Translations under genes and position numbers: made by a program | From: a virus | Strand: one strand, 5' to 3' | Length of the DNA stretch: 64,000 nt | Virus record (IMG/VR): IMGVR_UViG_3300029911_000002 | Coordinates: 124,001 to 188,000 of that record | Notes under the pieces: model-generated | The model's database searches: none | Seen by the model: only the letters and a program-made list of their open reading frames with translations | Told to the model about the DNA's origin: nothing | In this document: positions 42,097 to 49,791 of the stretch, in pieces | How the letters are laid out: each line of letters opens with the position of its first letter | How positions within the stretch are numbered: position 1 is the first letter of the stretch

Positions 42097-42329
42097 TGAT
42101 AACTAATAATTATATTAAAAAATTTGAAATAAAATCAGATTTTATAATAGCAGAAGGAATGAATAGCCCAAAAATTACAATAATACATTTCGATGACTCA
42201 AAATATATTTATAATTCTGACAAACTATCATTTGATTTATTAGATAATACTATTAAAAACCATATAAATATTGTTTGTTTAAAACAAATTAGAAAAAAGA
42301 AATTATTTTTATTAAATGAAATTAGATGA
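42096..42329 (+). CDS. Small hypothetical protein with IRKKKLFLL end
   Basis: The 77-aa protein reads MITNNYIKKFEIKSDFIIAE, with a beta-type middle and the ending CLKQIRKKKLFLLNEIR, another RKxKLxxL-type ending. It overlaps uvsY by 1 nt and the next gene by 14 nt. Function unknown. Confidence 0.6.
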   Translation: MITNNYIKKFEIKSDFIIAEGMNSPKITIIHFDDSKYIYNSDKLSFDLLDNTIKNHINIVCLKQIRKKKLFLLNEIR

Positions 42330-42498
42330 TTTGGCATATAAATTATTTATAGAAAAATTTGGATTTATTTCAATTCAGGATTTTAAAATTAATATTTTTA
42401 TGAAAAATAAAAATAGATATAAATCATATTACGATAAAGCAAATAAAATTCTAAGAAAAGAAAAATTAAAGACATTAAAATCATATGGAACTAAATAA
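42316..42498 (+). CDS. Small hypothetical protein, tandem pair member 1 (60 aa)
   Basis: The product starts MKLDDLAYKLFIEKFGFISI and ends YYDKANKILRKEKLKTLKSYGTK. The helix-turn-helix-like layout and the LRKEKLKTL end recur in the next gene. It overlaps neighbours on both sides by 14 nt. Function unknown. Confidence 0.6.
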   Translation: MKLDDLAYKLFIEKFGFISIQDFKINIFMKNKNRYKSYYDKANKILRKEKLKTLKSYGTK

Positions 42499-42658
42499 TT
42501 TAGCATATAAATTATTAATAAACTACTTAGGATTTACTCCAAAGTATTATTGTAAAAAAGATTTTTTTATTAAAAATAAAAATAATTTTAAATCATATTA
42601 CGATAAAGCAAATAAAATTTTAAGAAAAGAAAAATTAAAGGCATTACATGAAATTTAA
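42485..42658 (+). CDS. Small hypothetical protein, tandem pair member 2 (57 aa)
   Basis: The product starts MELNNLAYKLLINYLGFTPK and ends YYDKANKILRKEKLKALHEI, a close copy of the preceding gene. Its stop overlaps the uvsW start by 11 nt, so it is likely translated with the helicase. Function unknown. Confidence 0.6.
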   Translation: MELNNLAYKLLINYLGFTPKYYCKKDFFIKNKNNFKSYYDKANKILRKEKLKALHEI

Positions 42659-44210
42659 ATTAAATAAAGACAATTCAAAGTTAATTTTAACAGAATCAAC
42701 CAAAGGAGAATATAACCAACTTAAACTATATCTAACCAGAAAAGTTCATAACTACCGTTTTATGAAAAGGTTCAAGCTTGGTGTATGGGATGGAAGTATA
42801 AGTTATTTTGGAAATCCAGGTGGATCAATTGACTTTGGATTATGGCAAGAAATATATAAATGTTGTAAAGAGTATGGTTATAAATTTATAATTGAAAATC
42901 AAGAACAATTTCCACGTAATAAAGATATATTAAGAGAAAATGTACAAGATTTTGTGACTGAATTTTATAAAGATCATAAAACTCCTGATGGTAAACCTTT
43001 TATGCCATATGAACATCAAGTAGATGCAATATTTCAATTATTAAAACATCAATATGGATTAATTGAAATTGCTACTGCTGGAGGTAAATCATTGGTATTT
43101 GGCACATTACTATTTTATTATTTAAAAAATATAAATACAAATGCTAAATTTTTATTGATTGTCCCAAGTATAAGTTTAGTTACTCAATTTTATAATGATC
43201 TTAATGATTATAATTACGGTTTTAATAATGATAATAAAAACCCTATTGATATTAGAATTGATGAAGTTATGAGTGATAAACCAAGAAAATATAGAGATGG
43301 TGAAAAAATACCAAATATATACATTGGAACTTATCAATCATTAGAAAAATATCCTAAAACATTTTTTGACCAATTTGAAGTTGTAGCATGTGATGAAGCA
43401 CATACTGCAAAAGCTATTACCATTCAAACTATTTTAACAAAAACGTTTGGAGTTGCAAAATTACGATTCGGAATGAGTGGATCTTATCCTTCGGATTCTT
43501 CAATAGAAATATTAACAATTCAATCTTTAATGGGTCCTAAATTAATAAATATTAGTGCTAGAAAATTAATAGATAAAGGATTAATATCAGATCTTAAAAT
43601 AAAAGTTATCATGTTACATCATGATAATCATAAATTTGCAGAAGGAGTTAATAATATAAAAAAAACTGACGGTCAACGTGCATGGATTTTAGAACGTGAA
43701 TACGTACATAATTCAGCAAAAAGAAAAACATTTATTAAAAATTTAACAGATAAATTTAAATCTAATTCTCTTATATTATTTCATACTATTACTTATGGAA
43801 CAGAATTATATAATTATATCAAAGATAATTGCATTGGTAAAGATGTGTTCTATATTGACGGTACAACATCTACAGAAAAAAGAGAATATATCAAGAAAAA
43901 ATTAGAAGATACTTCAGGTAATCCTAAAATACTTTTAGCATCTTTCGGAGTATTTTCTGTCGGCGTAAGTGTTAAAGCAATAACAAATATTATCTTTGCG
44001 GATTCTTATAAAGAGCCTAAAATAATAAGGCAAGCAATAGGGAGAGGTCTAAGATTACACAAAGAAAAAACAAAATTAATCGTATTTGATTTGGTAGACA
44101 TTTTTCATCCTGACTATAAAACAATATTATGGAAACAATATGAATCTAGAAGAGATGAAGTATATAAAAAACAACAATATCCTTATGATGAATTAAAGGT
44201 CAAATTATAA
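42648..44210 (+). CDS. uvsW: UvsW-like superfamily 2 DNA/RNA helicase
   Basis: The 520-aa protein has the UvsW layout: an N-terminal domain (residues 1-110; NYRFMKRFKLGVWDGSISYF matches the UvsW DNA-binding start), Walker A ATAGGKS at 142-148, DEAH at 249-252, GMSGSYPS (motif III-like) near 275, and C-terminal motifs FHTITYG, GVFSVGVSVKAITNIIFAD and QAIGRGLRLHKEK near 440-465. UvsW unwinds branched DNA and R-loops and switches replication from origin to recombination-dependent mode. The length matches T4 UvsW (about 500 aa). The position downstream of a UvsY-like gene supports the assignment. Confidence 0.88.
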   Translation: MKFKLNKDNSKLILTESTKGEYNQLKLYLTRKVHNYRFMKRFKLGVWDGSISYFGNPGGSIDFGLWQEIYKCCKEYGYKFIIENQEQFPRNKDILRENVQDFVTEFYKDHKTPDGKPFMPYEHQVDAIFQLLKHQYGLIEIATAGGKSLVFGTLLFYYLKNINTNAKFLLIVPSISLVTQFYNDLNDYNYGFNNDNKNPIDIRIDEVMSDKPRKYRDGEKIPNIYIGTYQSLEKYPKTFFDQFEVVACDEAHTAKAITIQTILTKTFGVAKLRFGMSGSYPSDSSIEILTIQSLMGPKLINISARKLIDKGLISDLKIKVIMLHHDNHKFAEGVNNIKKTDGQRAWILEREYVHNSAKRKTFIKNLTDKFKSNSLILFHTITYGTELYNYIKDNCIGKDVFYIDGTTSTEKREYIKKKLEDTSGNPKILLASFGVFSVGVSVKAITNIIFADSYKEPKIIRQAIGRGLRLHKEKTKLIVFDLVDIFHPDYKTILWKQYESRRDEVYKKQQYPYDELKVKL

Positions 44211-45179
44211 TTAATCTTTAATTCTTATAAATTTGCAATTTAAAAAATTTTCAATTTCTTTTTGCCTATCAAGATCTTTTTGTCTTAATTCACCTTTTAT
44301 AAAATGATGTTTTTCGTCATACTCATATACTACATTATTTATAGCATCATATCCATCTATCCAATAACCAAGTTCTTCAATATGATATTCTCCCTCATTC
44401 ATTGCATGTTGAATATGAATATTTTCATTCTTTGATATTTCATCAAAAATATCACAACCTTTTTTATTATATGATGGAAATACTTGATTTCCATCAAATT
44501 TATCATCACTTAATCTTTTTAATCTTTTTAATCTTTTACTTGTATTACTACATTTTTGACAACCACACAATAATAAATGATGAGATGAAGTTTGTTTAAA
44601 ATCGCCATGTATAGGACAACTAATTACTAGCTTCGTGCTTGAGTCAATATAATTAGAATCTGAATAATTTGGATAAGTATATTTATTGTTGTGTAATATT
44701 TTTGCTTCAGAAACGAATTTTTTATATCTTTTTTCTATTCTTTTTTCTTTATTACATTTTATGCAGCCTCTTCCGTCAATTAAATCTTTCGGTAACATTT
44801 TAAATTCTCCGTGTTTTTCGCATTCTACAATAACACAAGTATGATTATTAACATATACACTCTTTGAAAAATCAAGATTATTTTTATATACTTCATTTAA
44901 TTGTGCAATAAATGTTTCCTGACTTTTAGCGAAATACAATTTTGCAGCGCATTTATAACTACATGAAAATATAGATTTTCTCATATAAACATCATATCTA
45001 ATTTGAGTTTTTCTATGACAAACATCGCATTCTACATCAATAATAACTTTTGAATTCGGTTTTAAATGACAAACGTTAACTTCAATATATTCATTTAATT
45101 TTACTTTATATCCTAATTTTTCAAAATGATCTTTGTTGCTTGTACTAATTCTAATATTAACAGTTTTACTTATTATCAT
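44211..45179 (-). CDS. Putative homing-type nuclease with zinc repeats and PD-(D/E)XK-like C-terminus
   Basis: The 322-aa protein starts MIISKTVNIRISTSNKDHFE, sharing the N-terminal domain (then VIIDVECDVCHRK) with the nuclease at 21734-22672. The middle has two zinc-type repeats of the form 'C..HG.F...P..L..G.GC.KC' (CEKHGEFKMLPKDLIDGRGCIKC near 119-141, and CPIHGDFKQTSSHHLLLCGCQKC). The C-terminal part has YWIDGYDAINNVVYEYDEKHHF, a D...ExD/K arrangement of PD-(D/E)XK-type nucleases. It is inserted convergent to uvsW, immediately after it, as expected for a homing gene. Confidence 0.65.
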   Translation of the reverse strand: MIISKTVNIRISTSNKDHFEKLGYKVKLNEYIEVNVCHLKPNSKVIIDVECDVCHRKTQIRYDVYMRKSIFSCSYKCAAKLYFAKSQETFIAQLNEVYKNNLDFSKSVYVNNHTCVIVECEKHGEFKMLPKDLIDGRGCIKCNKEKRIEKRYKKFVSEAKILHNNKYTYPNYSDSNYIDSSTKLVISCPIHGDFKQTSSHHLLLCGCQKCSNTSKRLKRLKRLSDDKFDGNQVFPSYNKKGCDIFDEISKNENIHIQHAMNEGEYHIEELGYWIDGYDAINNVVYEYDEKHHFIKGELRQKDLDRQKEIENFLNCKFIRIKD

Positions 45180-45280
45180 TTATTATTTTATTTTATTATC
45201 ATATATTTATATAAAAATAATTAAGTTTTGTTTATTTTAATTATAATCACTAATATTTAATATATAAATAAAAAATTAAA

Positions 45281-45592
45281 ATGGAAATAAATAAATTTAA
45301 TGAATTTATTAATAATGATTTATTAGTTATAGAAAAATTAATTGATGATTTAGAAAATCAAAAAGGTAATTGTTCAGTATTAGAAAAAATATATTCTCAT
45401 CCATCATATATTAAAATTATAGAATATGGTGAAAAATCAATACCTTCATTATTAAATAGAATAGATGAGAGTATGTTTTGGTTTGAAGCATTACGTAGAA
45501 TAACTGGGGACGAGCCTGACAAAGAATCAATTAAATCAATTGATATTATGAATTCTTGGAAAAAATGGGGTATAGAAAATGGATATAAATAA
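45281..45592 (+). CDS. Hypothetical protein (103 aa)
   Basis: A helical protein (MEINKFNEFINNDLLVIEKL ... SIPSLLNRIDESMFWFEALRRITG), where the second half resembles a HEAT-like or TPR-like helix pair but is too short to assign. It contains NKFNEFINN at its start, loosely like the targeting-type starts. It overlaps the next gene by 14 nt. Confidence 0.6.
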   Translation: MEINKFNEFINNDLLVIEKLIDDLENQKGNCSVLEKIYSHPSYIKIIEYGEKSIPSLLNRIDESMFWFEALRRITGDEPDKESIKSIDIMNSWKKWGIENGYK

Positions 45593-46025
45593 TATTGAAA
45601 TTTGGCATCCTAAATTGATAGGTAAAAATTATAAAATTATAAATATAAATTATAATTTAATTGTTTTTAATTGTTTTGCATATAGTTTAGATATATTTGA
45701 TGAATGGTGTGGCGCATCAGAAAAATCTTGGCCTTATAATATATTACCGCGTAGTTCAAAATTAAATAATTATATTAAATATTATAATTTATATGGATAT
45801 AATATATGTGATAATGATGAGTATGAATTTGAATATGAAAAAGTAGCACTTTATGTTGATAATTCTAATAATGTAAATCATGCATCTAAACAGTATGAAA
45901 ATATATGGAGAAGTAAATTAGGAAAATATGTTATAATTGAGCATGAATTAGAATGGTTAACTGGATTTGATGCTGAAAATTATGGTAATATTGGTGTGAT
46001 TTTAAAAAGAAAGAGAAAGGCATAA
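45579..46025 (+). CDS. Hypothetical protein (148 aa)
   Basis: The protein starts MDINNIEIWHPKLIGKNYKI and has FAYSLDIFDEWCGASEKSWPYNILPR near residues 32-57 and YVIIEHELEWLTGF near 120. The W/C-rich middle and IEHxLE segment suggest a folded domain of unknown type. The end is very basic (ILKRKRKA). It overlaps the upstream gene by 14 nt. Confidence 0.6.
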   Translation: MDINNIEIWHPKLIGKNYKIININYNLIVFNCFAYSLDIFDEWCGASEKSWPYNILPRSSKLNNYIKYYNLYGYNICDNDEYEFEYEKVALYVDNSNNVNHASKQYENIWRSKLGKYVIIEHELEWLTGFDAENYGNIGVILKRKRKA

Positions 46026-46065
46026 AAACTTTTTATATTTTTTTATATATAATAAAAAAGAAAAT

Positions 46066-46482
46066 ATGAAACTTGGAAAATATTTTAGTTTATCGGAATT
46101 AACTGTAACTTCAACAGGATTAAATAATTTACCAATGAAGCCAGAGCAAGATAATTTAGTATTATTAGTTAAGAATATACTTGATCCATTAAGGGAATTA
46201 TATGGTAATCAAATTCATATAAATAGTGGATATCGTTCTCCGATAGTTAATAGAGAAATTAAAGGGTTCATCAATAGTCAGCATGTATTTGGTCAAGCAG
46301 CAGATATTACAGGTGGTAGTCCAGAAGAAAATGAAAAACTTTTTAATTTAATAGTTAGCAATTTCAAATTTGATCAGATTATAAATGAAAAAAATTTCGA
46401 ATGGGTACATGTTAGTTACTCAAATGTTAAAAATAGAAATGAAAAATTAAAATTTACTGGTAAAGGTTATATAAAAATATAA
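46066..46482 (+). CDS. M15-family peptidase (endolysin-like)
   Basis: The 138-aa protein has the M15A zinc-peptidase signature: INSGYRSPIVNREIKG (residues 52-67), SQHVFGQAADI with ligands His73 and Asp80, and EWVHVSY with His115. M15 enzymes cut D-Ala-containing peptide bonds of peptidoglycan, and phage versions serve as endolysins. It has no signal peptide, so a holin or other pathway would be needed for export. A T-run/TATATATAATA element lies 12-25 nt upstream. A terminator directly follows, making it a single-gene unit. Confidence 0.88.
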   Translation: MKLGKYFSLSELTVTSTGLNNLPMKPEQDNLVLLVKNILDPLRELYGNQIHINSGYRSPIVNREIKGFINSQHVFGQAADITGGSPEENEKLFNLIVSNFKFDQIINEKNFEWVHVSYSNVKNRNEKLKFTGKGYIKI

Positions 46483-46511
46483 AAAAAGACTGTCATAATG
46501 ACAGTCTTTTT
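46483..46511. terminator. Bidirectional terminator
   Basis: AAAAAGACTGTCA and TGACAGTCTTTTT form a 13-bp stem with a TAA loop between convergent genes. Confidence 0.88.
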
Positions 46512-46513
46512 AA

Positions 46514-47224
46514 TTATATATTGAAATTATTTGACTTTAATATGTAGTCATATTCTATTCTTATATTATCATCTAATATTTCATCAGGAATATTATTAAT
46601 TAGAAATGAATTATTCTTTAAATATTGTTTTTGAAAATTATATGTCATAAAAATATTTATAATATTTTTTGCTGAAATTTTATTTGAAACATCTATATCT
46701 TTTGATGGAGTCCACTTTTTAGTATTTAAATCTAATTTATATCCATTATAATAAAATATCATTTTATCTAAAAATAATATATTACTTAATGATGGTAATT
46801 TATTTTTAAAATTATCATTTATAAATTTAATTGTATATTTTGCATAATCTGTATCCCAATTTAACCAAAAATTAGTAGATAAAGAATATATAGAATTTAT
46901 TATTAATAAATCTTCATATGATAAATTAGATTTAATTATTTGTTTTTTATTTGTCATTATTTGATTAGATTTTGTGATATCACTTGTGATACTATTAACA
47001 TAATCAATTATATTACCTAAAAGTTTCATTGGATTATTAATTATTGTGTTACTTTCAAGATAATCTATAATCTCACTATATGCTTCATGCCAATAAAATG
47101 AATATAATTCATTATTATGAAGTATATTTAATGTTCCACGTCTAGGGGAGAAATCAAACCCAAAGGATTTGTTTTTACCTATATCAGATATATTGAATTC
47201 ATTTAATTTTTTGATGTATTTCAT
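46514..47224 (-). CDS. Hypothetical protein with targeting-like start and NFNI end
   Basis: The 236-aa protein starts MKYIKKLNEFNISDIGKNKS and ends KSNNFNI. The middle is mixed alpha/beta (GFDFSPRRGTLNILHNNELYSFYW; YEDLLIINSIYSLSTNFWLNWDTDY). The terminal motifs match the MKYIKxFE/KFN group. Its stop lies next to a terminator, so the NFNI end is not shared with another gene. It is 3 nt from the next gene upstream. Confidence 0.6.
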   Translation of the reverse strand: MKYIKKLNEFNISDIGKNKSFGFDFSPRRGTLNILHNNELYSFYWHEAYSEIIDYLESNTIINNPMKLLGNIIDYVNSITSDITKSNQIMTNKKQIIKSNLSYEDLLIINSIYSLSTNFWLNWDTDYAKYTIKFINDNFKNKLPSLSNILFLDKMIFYYNGYKLDLNTKKWTPSKDIDVSNKISAKNIINIFMTYNFQKQYLKNNSFLINNIPDEILDDNIRIEYDYILKSNNFNI

Positions 47225-47227
47225 AAT

Positions 47228-48049
47228 TTACATATTAAAATTTGCTGCATCTTTTTCTAAATTAAAAACATTAGATATTTTACAATAATATATAACTGTA
47301 AATTTAATACCTACTATTTCTTTATGATCTTTAACTTTTGCTGTCATATATATAGTATCACCTTTTTCTACTATTCTACCAATATTATAAGTCATATATC
47401 TATTACCTTCTTCATCTATTAATTTACAAGTATATTGAGTGCCAAATTCAGTGTTTTGGATTTTAAAATTATAAACATCAGCTTTTATTGTAATTTTACT
47501 TCCAATCTCACCAACATATTTACTTATACTTTCTTCTTGATTTTTTTTGGTTAATGTTTCAAAGAATAGATTTTTATATTTTTCAATTTCATTCGCCATA
47601 TCTTCATTTCCTTGAAATCCTTTAGATAACCAAACAACATATTGAGGATCATCTACGAATACTTCACCTATTGTTTCTCCACGATGTTTTCCAAATTTTA
47701 ATATTTTATTTTTTTCTGCTTGAAATAATCCAGCATATGTACCAAATCTATCTATAATAACTGGAATTTGACCAGAAGCTTTAGCAGCTTTTTTAACTGC
47801 TGTCGTAAAGTCAGTACTTAAATTACAAATATAATAGCATGATGCACTTCTTGGATTCCATCTCCAAAAAGTATAATAAACGGAGTATTTTCCAGATACA
47901 TCTATATAAAAGCAGCCTACATCTCTAATTGTCAATTTTTTATCTTTTCCTTCTTCTAATATTTTTTCAGCTTCTAAAACATCTTCATCACTTGGTTGTA
48001 TGAGTTGATTCATTTTAGCTTCTTTGATATATTGCAAGTATGTTTTCAT
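47228..48049 (-). CDS. Virion/nuclease-associated-like protein with capsid-targeting-like start
   Basis: The 273-aa protein starts MKTYLQYIKEAKMNQ, nearly the same as the T4 internal-protein targeting peptide (MKTYQEFIAEA), with a second possible start at Met13. Residues 118-140 (KILKFGKHRGETIGEVFVDDPQYVVWLSKG) match the 'FGK(H/Y)xGxTxxE(V/I)xxxDPxYxxWL' motif at the C-terminus of exodeoxyribonuclease X-like proteins. The C-terminal third (ITIKADVYNFKIQNTEFGTQYTC ...) looks like an OB-fold. The end is AANFNM, a variant of KFN(I/L). I infer a DNA-interacting protein delivered in the capsid. Confidence 0.6.
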   Translation of the reverse strand: MKTYLQYIKEAKMNQLIQPSDEDVLEAEKILEEGKDKKLTIRDVGCFYIDVSGKYSVYYTFWRWNPRSASCYYICNLSTDFTTAVKKAAKASGQIPVIIDRFGTYAGLFQAEKNKILKFGKHRGETIGEVFVDDPQYVVWLSKGFQGNEDMANEIEKYKNLFFETLTKKNQEESISKYVGEIGSKITIKADVYNFKIQNTEFGTQYTCKLIDEEGNRYMTYNIGRIVEKGDTIYMTAKVKDHKEIVGIKFTVIYYCKISNVFNLEKDAANFNM

Positions 48050-48146
48050 ATTATGAATGATTTATTTTTTAATTATATATTAAAAAAAATAAACAAAAAA
48101 TAATAATTATCATATAACTTAATAATAAAAAAAATATAAATATAAT

Positions 48147-48632
48147 ATGATAATAACATTAACGATTGATGATATTTTTAGACGTTGCTTATGGAGTGAC
48201 TACAAAAGATTTGTACTTAAAGATAAAAATGAGCAAGAGATTCAAGAAATTGTAAAAGAAAATAAGCCAATCGTCATTTCAGAAAATGATGCATATGCAA
48301 TAGGATTACTAAAAACAATAGAGACAGATAATTTAGTACATAGGTTTATTGTTCATATGAAAGAGATGATAAGTATAAAATCAAATATTTTTGATAAAAA
48401 TGTTTATTTATCTGTTAGAATAGTAGAAAATGAATTAGAAAGTTATAAGAAAAGATTTCCTGATTATTGGGATTCAGATCCAGTGTTTACTGATGCTATA
48501 GTAGATTTGAATAATTTCATTAATAATGCGTTACAGCAAATTAAAAAATTTGAAGTTTACGAATTTAAAATTAAAGATAAAAAAATTAGATATTATTTAT
48601 CTAAAGATATTAAAAAAATGATTGAAAATTAA
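48147..48632 (+). CDS. Hypothetical protein (161 aa)
   Basis: The product is MIITLTIDDIFRRCLWSDYK ... RKIN-like helical sequence with ENDAYAIGLLKTIETDNLVHRFIVHMKEM and a charged C-terminus. Similar short helical proteins of T4-like phages are known to me only as hypothetical. It is isolated between two minus-strand groups and followed by a promoter-like box and a terminator. Confidence 0.6.
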   Translation: MIITLTIDDIFRRCLWSDYKRFVLKDKNEQEIQEIVKENKPIVISENDAYAIGLLKTIETDNLVHRFIVHMKEMISIKSNIFDKNVYLSVRIVENELESYKKRFPDYWDSDPVFTDAIVDLNNFINNALQQIKKFEVYEFKIKDKKIRYYLSKDIKKMIEN

Positions 48633-48643
48633 AAATAATTTTG

Positions 48644-48651
48644 TATCTTTG
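48644..48651 (+). promoter_or_regulatory. TAnnTTTG box directly before a terminator
   Basis: TATCTTTG on the plus strand begins 12 nt after the stop of the 161-aa gene. The next plus-strand feature is a terminator hairpin at 48664, so if used it would make only a very short transcript. Confidence 0.35.
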
Positions 48652-48663
48652 TAATATAATATT

Positions 48664-48694
48664 AAAAAGAACCTTATATTGAGGTTCTTTTTTT
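48664..48694. terminator. Bidirectional terminator
   Basis: AAAAAGAACCT and AGGTTCTTTTT form an 11-bp stem with a TATATTG loop, between convergent genes. Confidence 0.85.
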
Positions 48695-48965
48695 ATAAAT
48701 TAAATTTAATTGCATTTATATTAGATTCAAATTCATCTATTTCATCTGTAGTTAAATATCTAATTATTTTATAAAAAAGAACAGTATCAGTTTTATTATC
48801 ATCATATAATATTTTATATGATGTTGTAGAGTCAAAGTTATTTTTTATTATTTTTGATTTTTTATCAACTCTATGATGTGGATCAAAATAAATATTAACT
48901 AAAATATATTCACCTTCTTTATAATTTTTATTTTCAATCATTTCAAATTTCTTAATATATTTCAT
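48693..48965 (-). CDS. MKYIKKFE/KFNL-type small protein (90 aa)
   Basis: The product starts MKYIKKFEMIENKNYKEGEY and ends NAIKFNL, with a beta-type middle (YILVNIYFDPHHRVDKKSKIIKNNFD; SYKILYDDNKTDTVLFYKII) resembling the small SH3-like domains of the 31.7-32.3 kb proteins. The stop is in a terminator. It overlaps the next upstream gene by 4 nt. Confidence 0.65.
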   Translation of the reverse strand: MKYIKKFEMIENKNYKEGEYILVNIYFDPHHRVDKKSKIIKNNFDSTTSYKILYDDNKTDTVLFYKIIRYLTTDEIDEFESNINAIKFNL

Positions 48966-49345
48966 AAATTAAATTTGTTTATATCTGTTTCAAGTTTATT
49001 AAGTTTATTATAAATATTTTTTATAACAGTTAAATTAGATTTATTATCATTTTTATATATATCTAATGAAAATCTAATATTATTTGATGATTCACTATAA
49101 TTAAAACTTACTTCATATTTATCACCGTTATATTCAAATTTATAATCTGGATAATTTCTGGTAAAATGAATTTCATTATTCGTCCTTTGTTTAGAATTTG
49201 ATGCGCTATGCCAAAAATAACATTTCTTATATTTTTCAGCGCAATCTATTGTATATTTAAGTTTTTTTGTCAATTCTGGATCATATAAAAAATCATCTTC
49301 TATCTTCTTTTTAGATTCATTTATAAATTCAATAAAATTTTTCAT
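48962..49345 (-). CDS. MKNFIEFINES/KFNL-type protein (127 aa)
   Basis: The product starts MKNFIEFINESKKKIEDDFL, very close to the T4 internal-protein targeting pattern (MKxYxEFIxEx), and ends DINKFNL. The middle contains CYFWHSASNSKQRTNNEIHFTR and a beta region. A T4-type prohead protease would be expected to cut after Glu10. It overlaps the split acetyltransferase gene by 4 nt. Confidence 0.65.
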   Translation of the reverse strand: MKNFIEFINESKKKIEDDFLYDPELTKKLKYTIDCAEKYKKCYFWHSASNSKQRTNNEIHFTRNYPDYKFEYNGDKYEVSFNYSESSNNIRFSLDIYKNDNKSNLTVIKNIYNKLNKLETDINKFNL

Positions 49346-49791
49346 ATTTTTAATTTTTTTATAAGTATAAAAGATTGATTTTTATTATCATCATAATCTT
49401 GATATATTTCAAATCCGCATTTTAAATATAAATTTACTGCTTTATAATTATTTTTATAAACAAGTAAAGTAATAATATTAATTTTAAGTTCATTTTTAAC
49501 ATAATTAAATATCTGTTCTAATAGATATTTAGCATACCCTTTTCCTTGAAAATTTTTAACCGTTTTTAAATCATGAATAGTTACATATTTTTCATTAAAC
49601 CATTTATCTGGATGTTCTATTCTAAAACTAGATTCAGATACTAAAATATCATCTAAAAACAACTTAAATTTATAATTCTTTTTATCAATTACAATTTTTT
49701 TTTCTGCTGTTATATACAAAAACAATAAAGTACAATTAAAAAGTATACACTTTCCAATGGTTTCTTTTAGTATTTTTGCTAGAACAGTCAA
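49342..49791 (-). pseudogene. GNAT acetyltransferase, 3' part with new start from the IS607-type element
   Basis: From residue 27 on this frame is a GNAT-type N-acetyltransferase: KNFQGKGYAKYLLEQIFNYV (acetyl-CoA motif A) and NNYKAVNLYLKCGFEIYQDY (motif B). The first 26 residues are encoded within the element's end, overlapping the TnpB stop region, and do not belong to the family. The original start (MKKYIEFITENV) is at 52073-52108 on the far side of the element. Joining the parts across 49714-52072 restores a 135-aa frame with a targeting-like start. The present ORF might still give an active acetyltransferase without that start. Confidence 0.75.
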
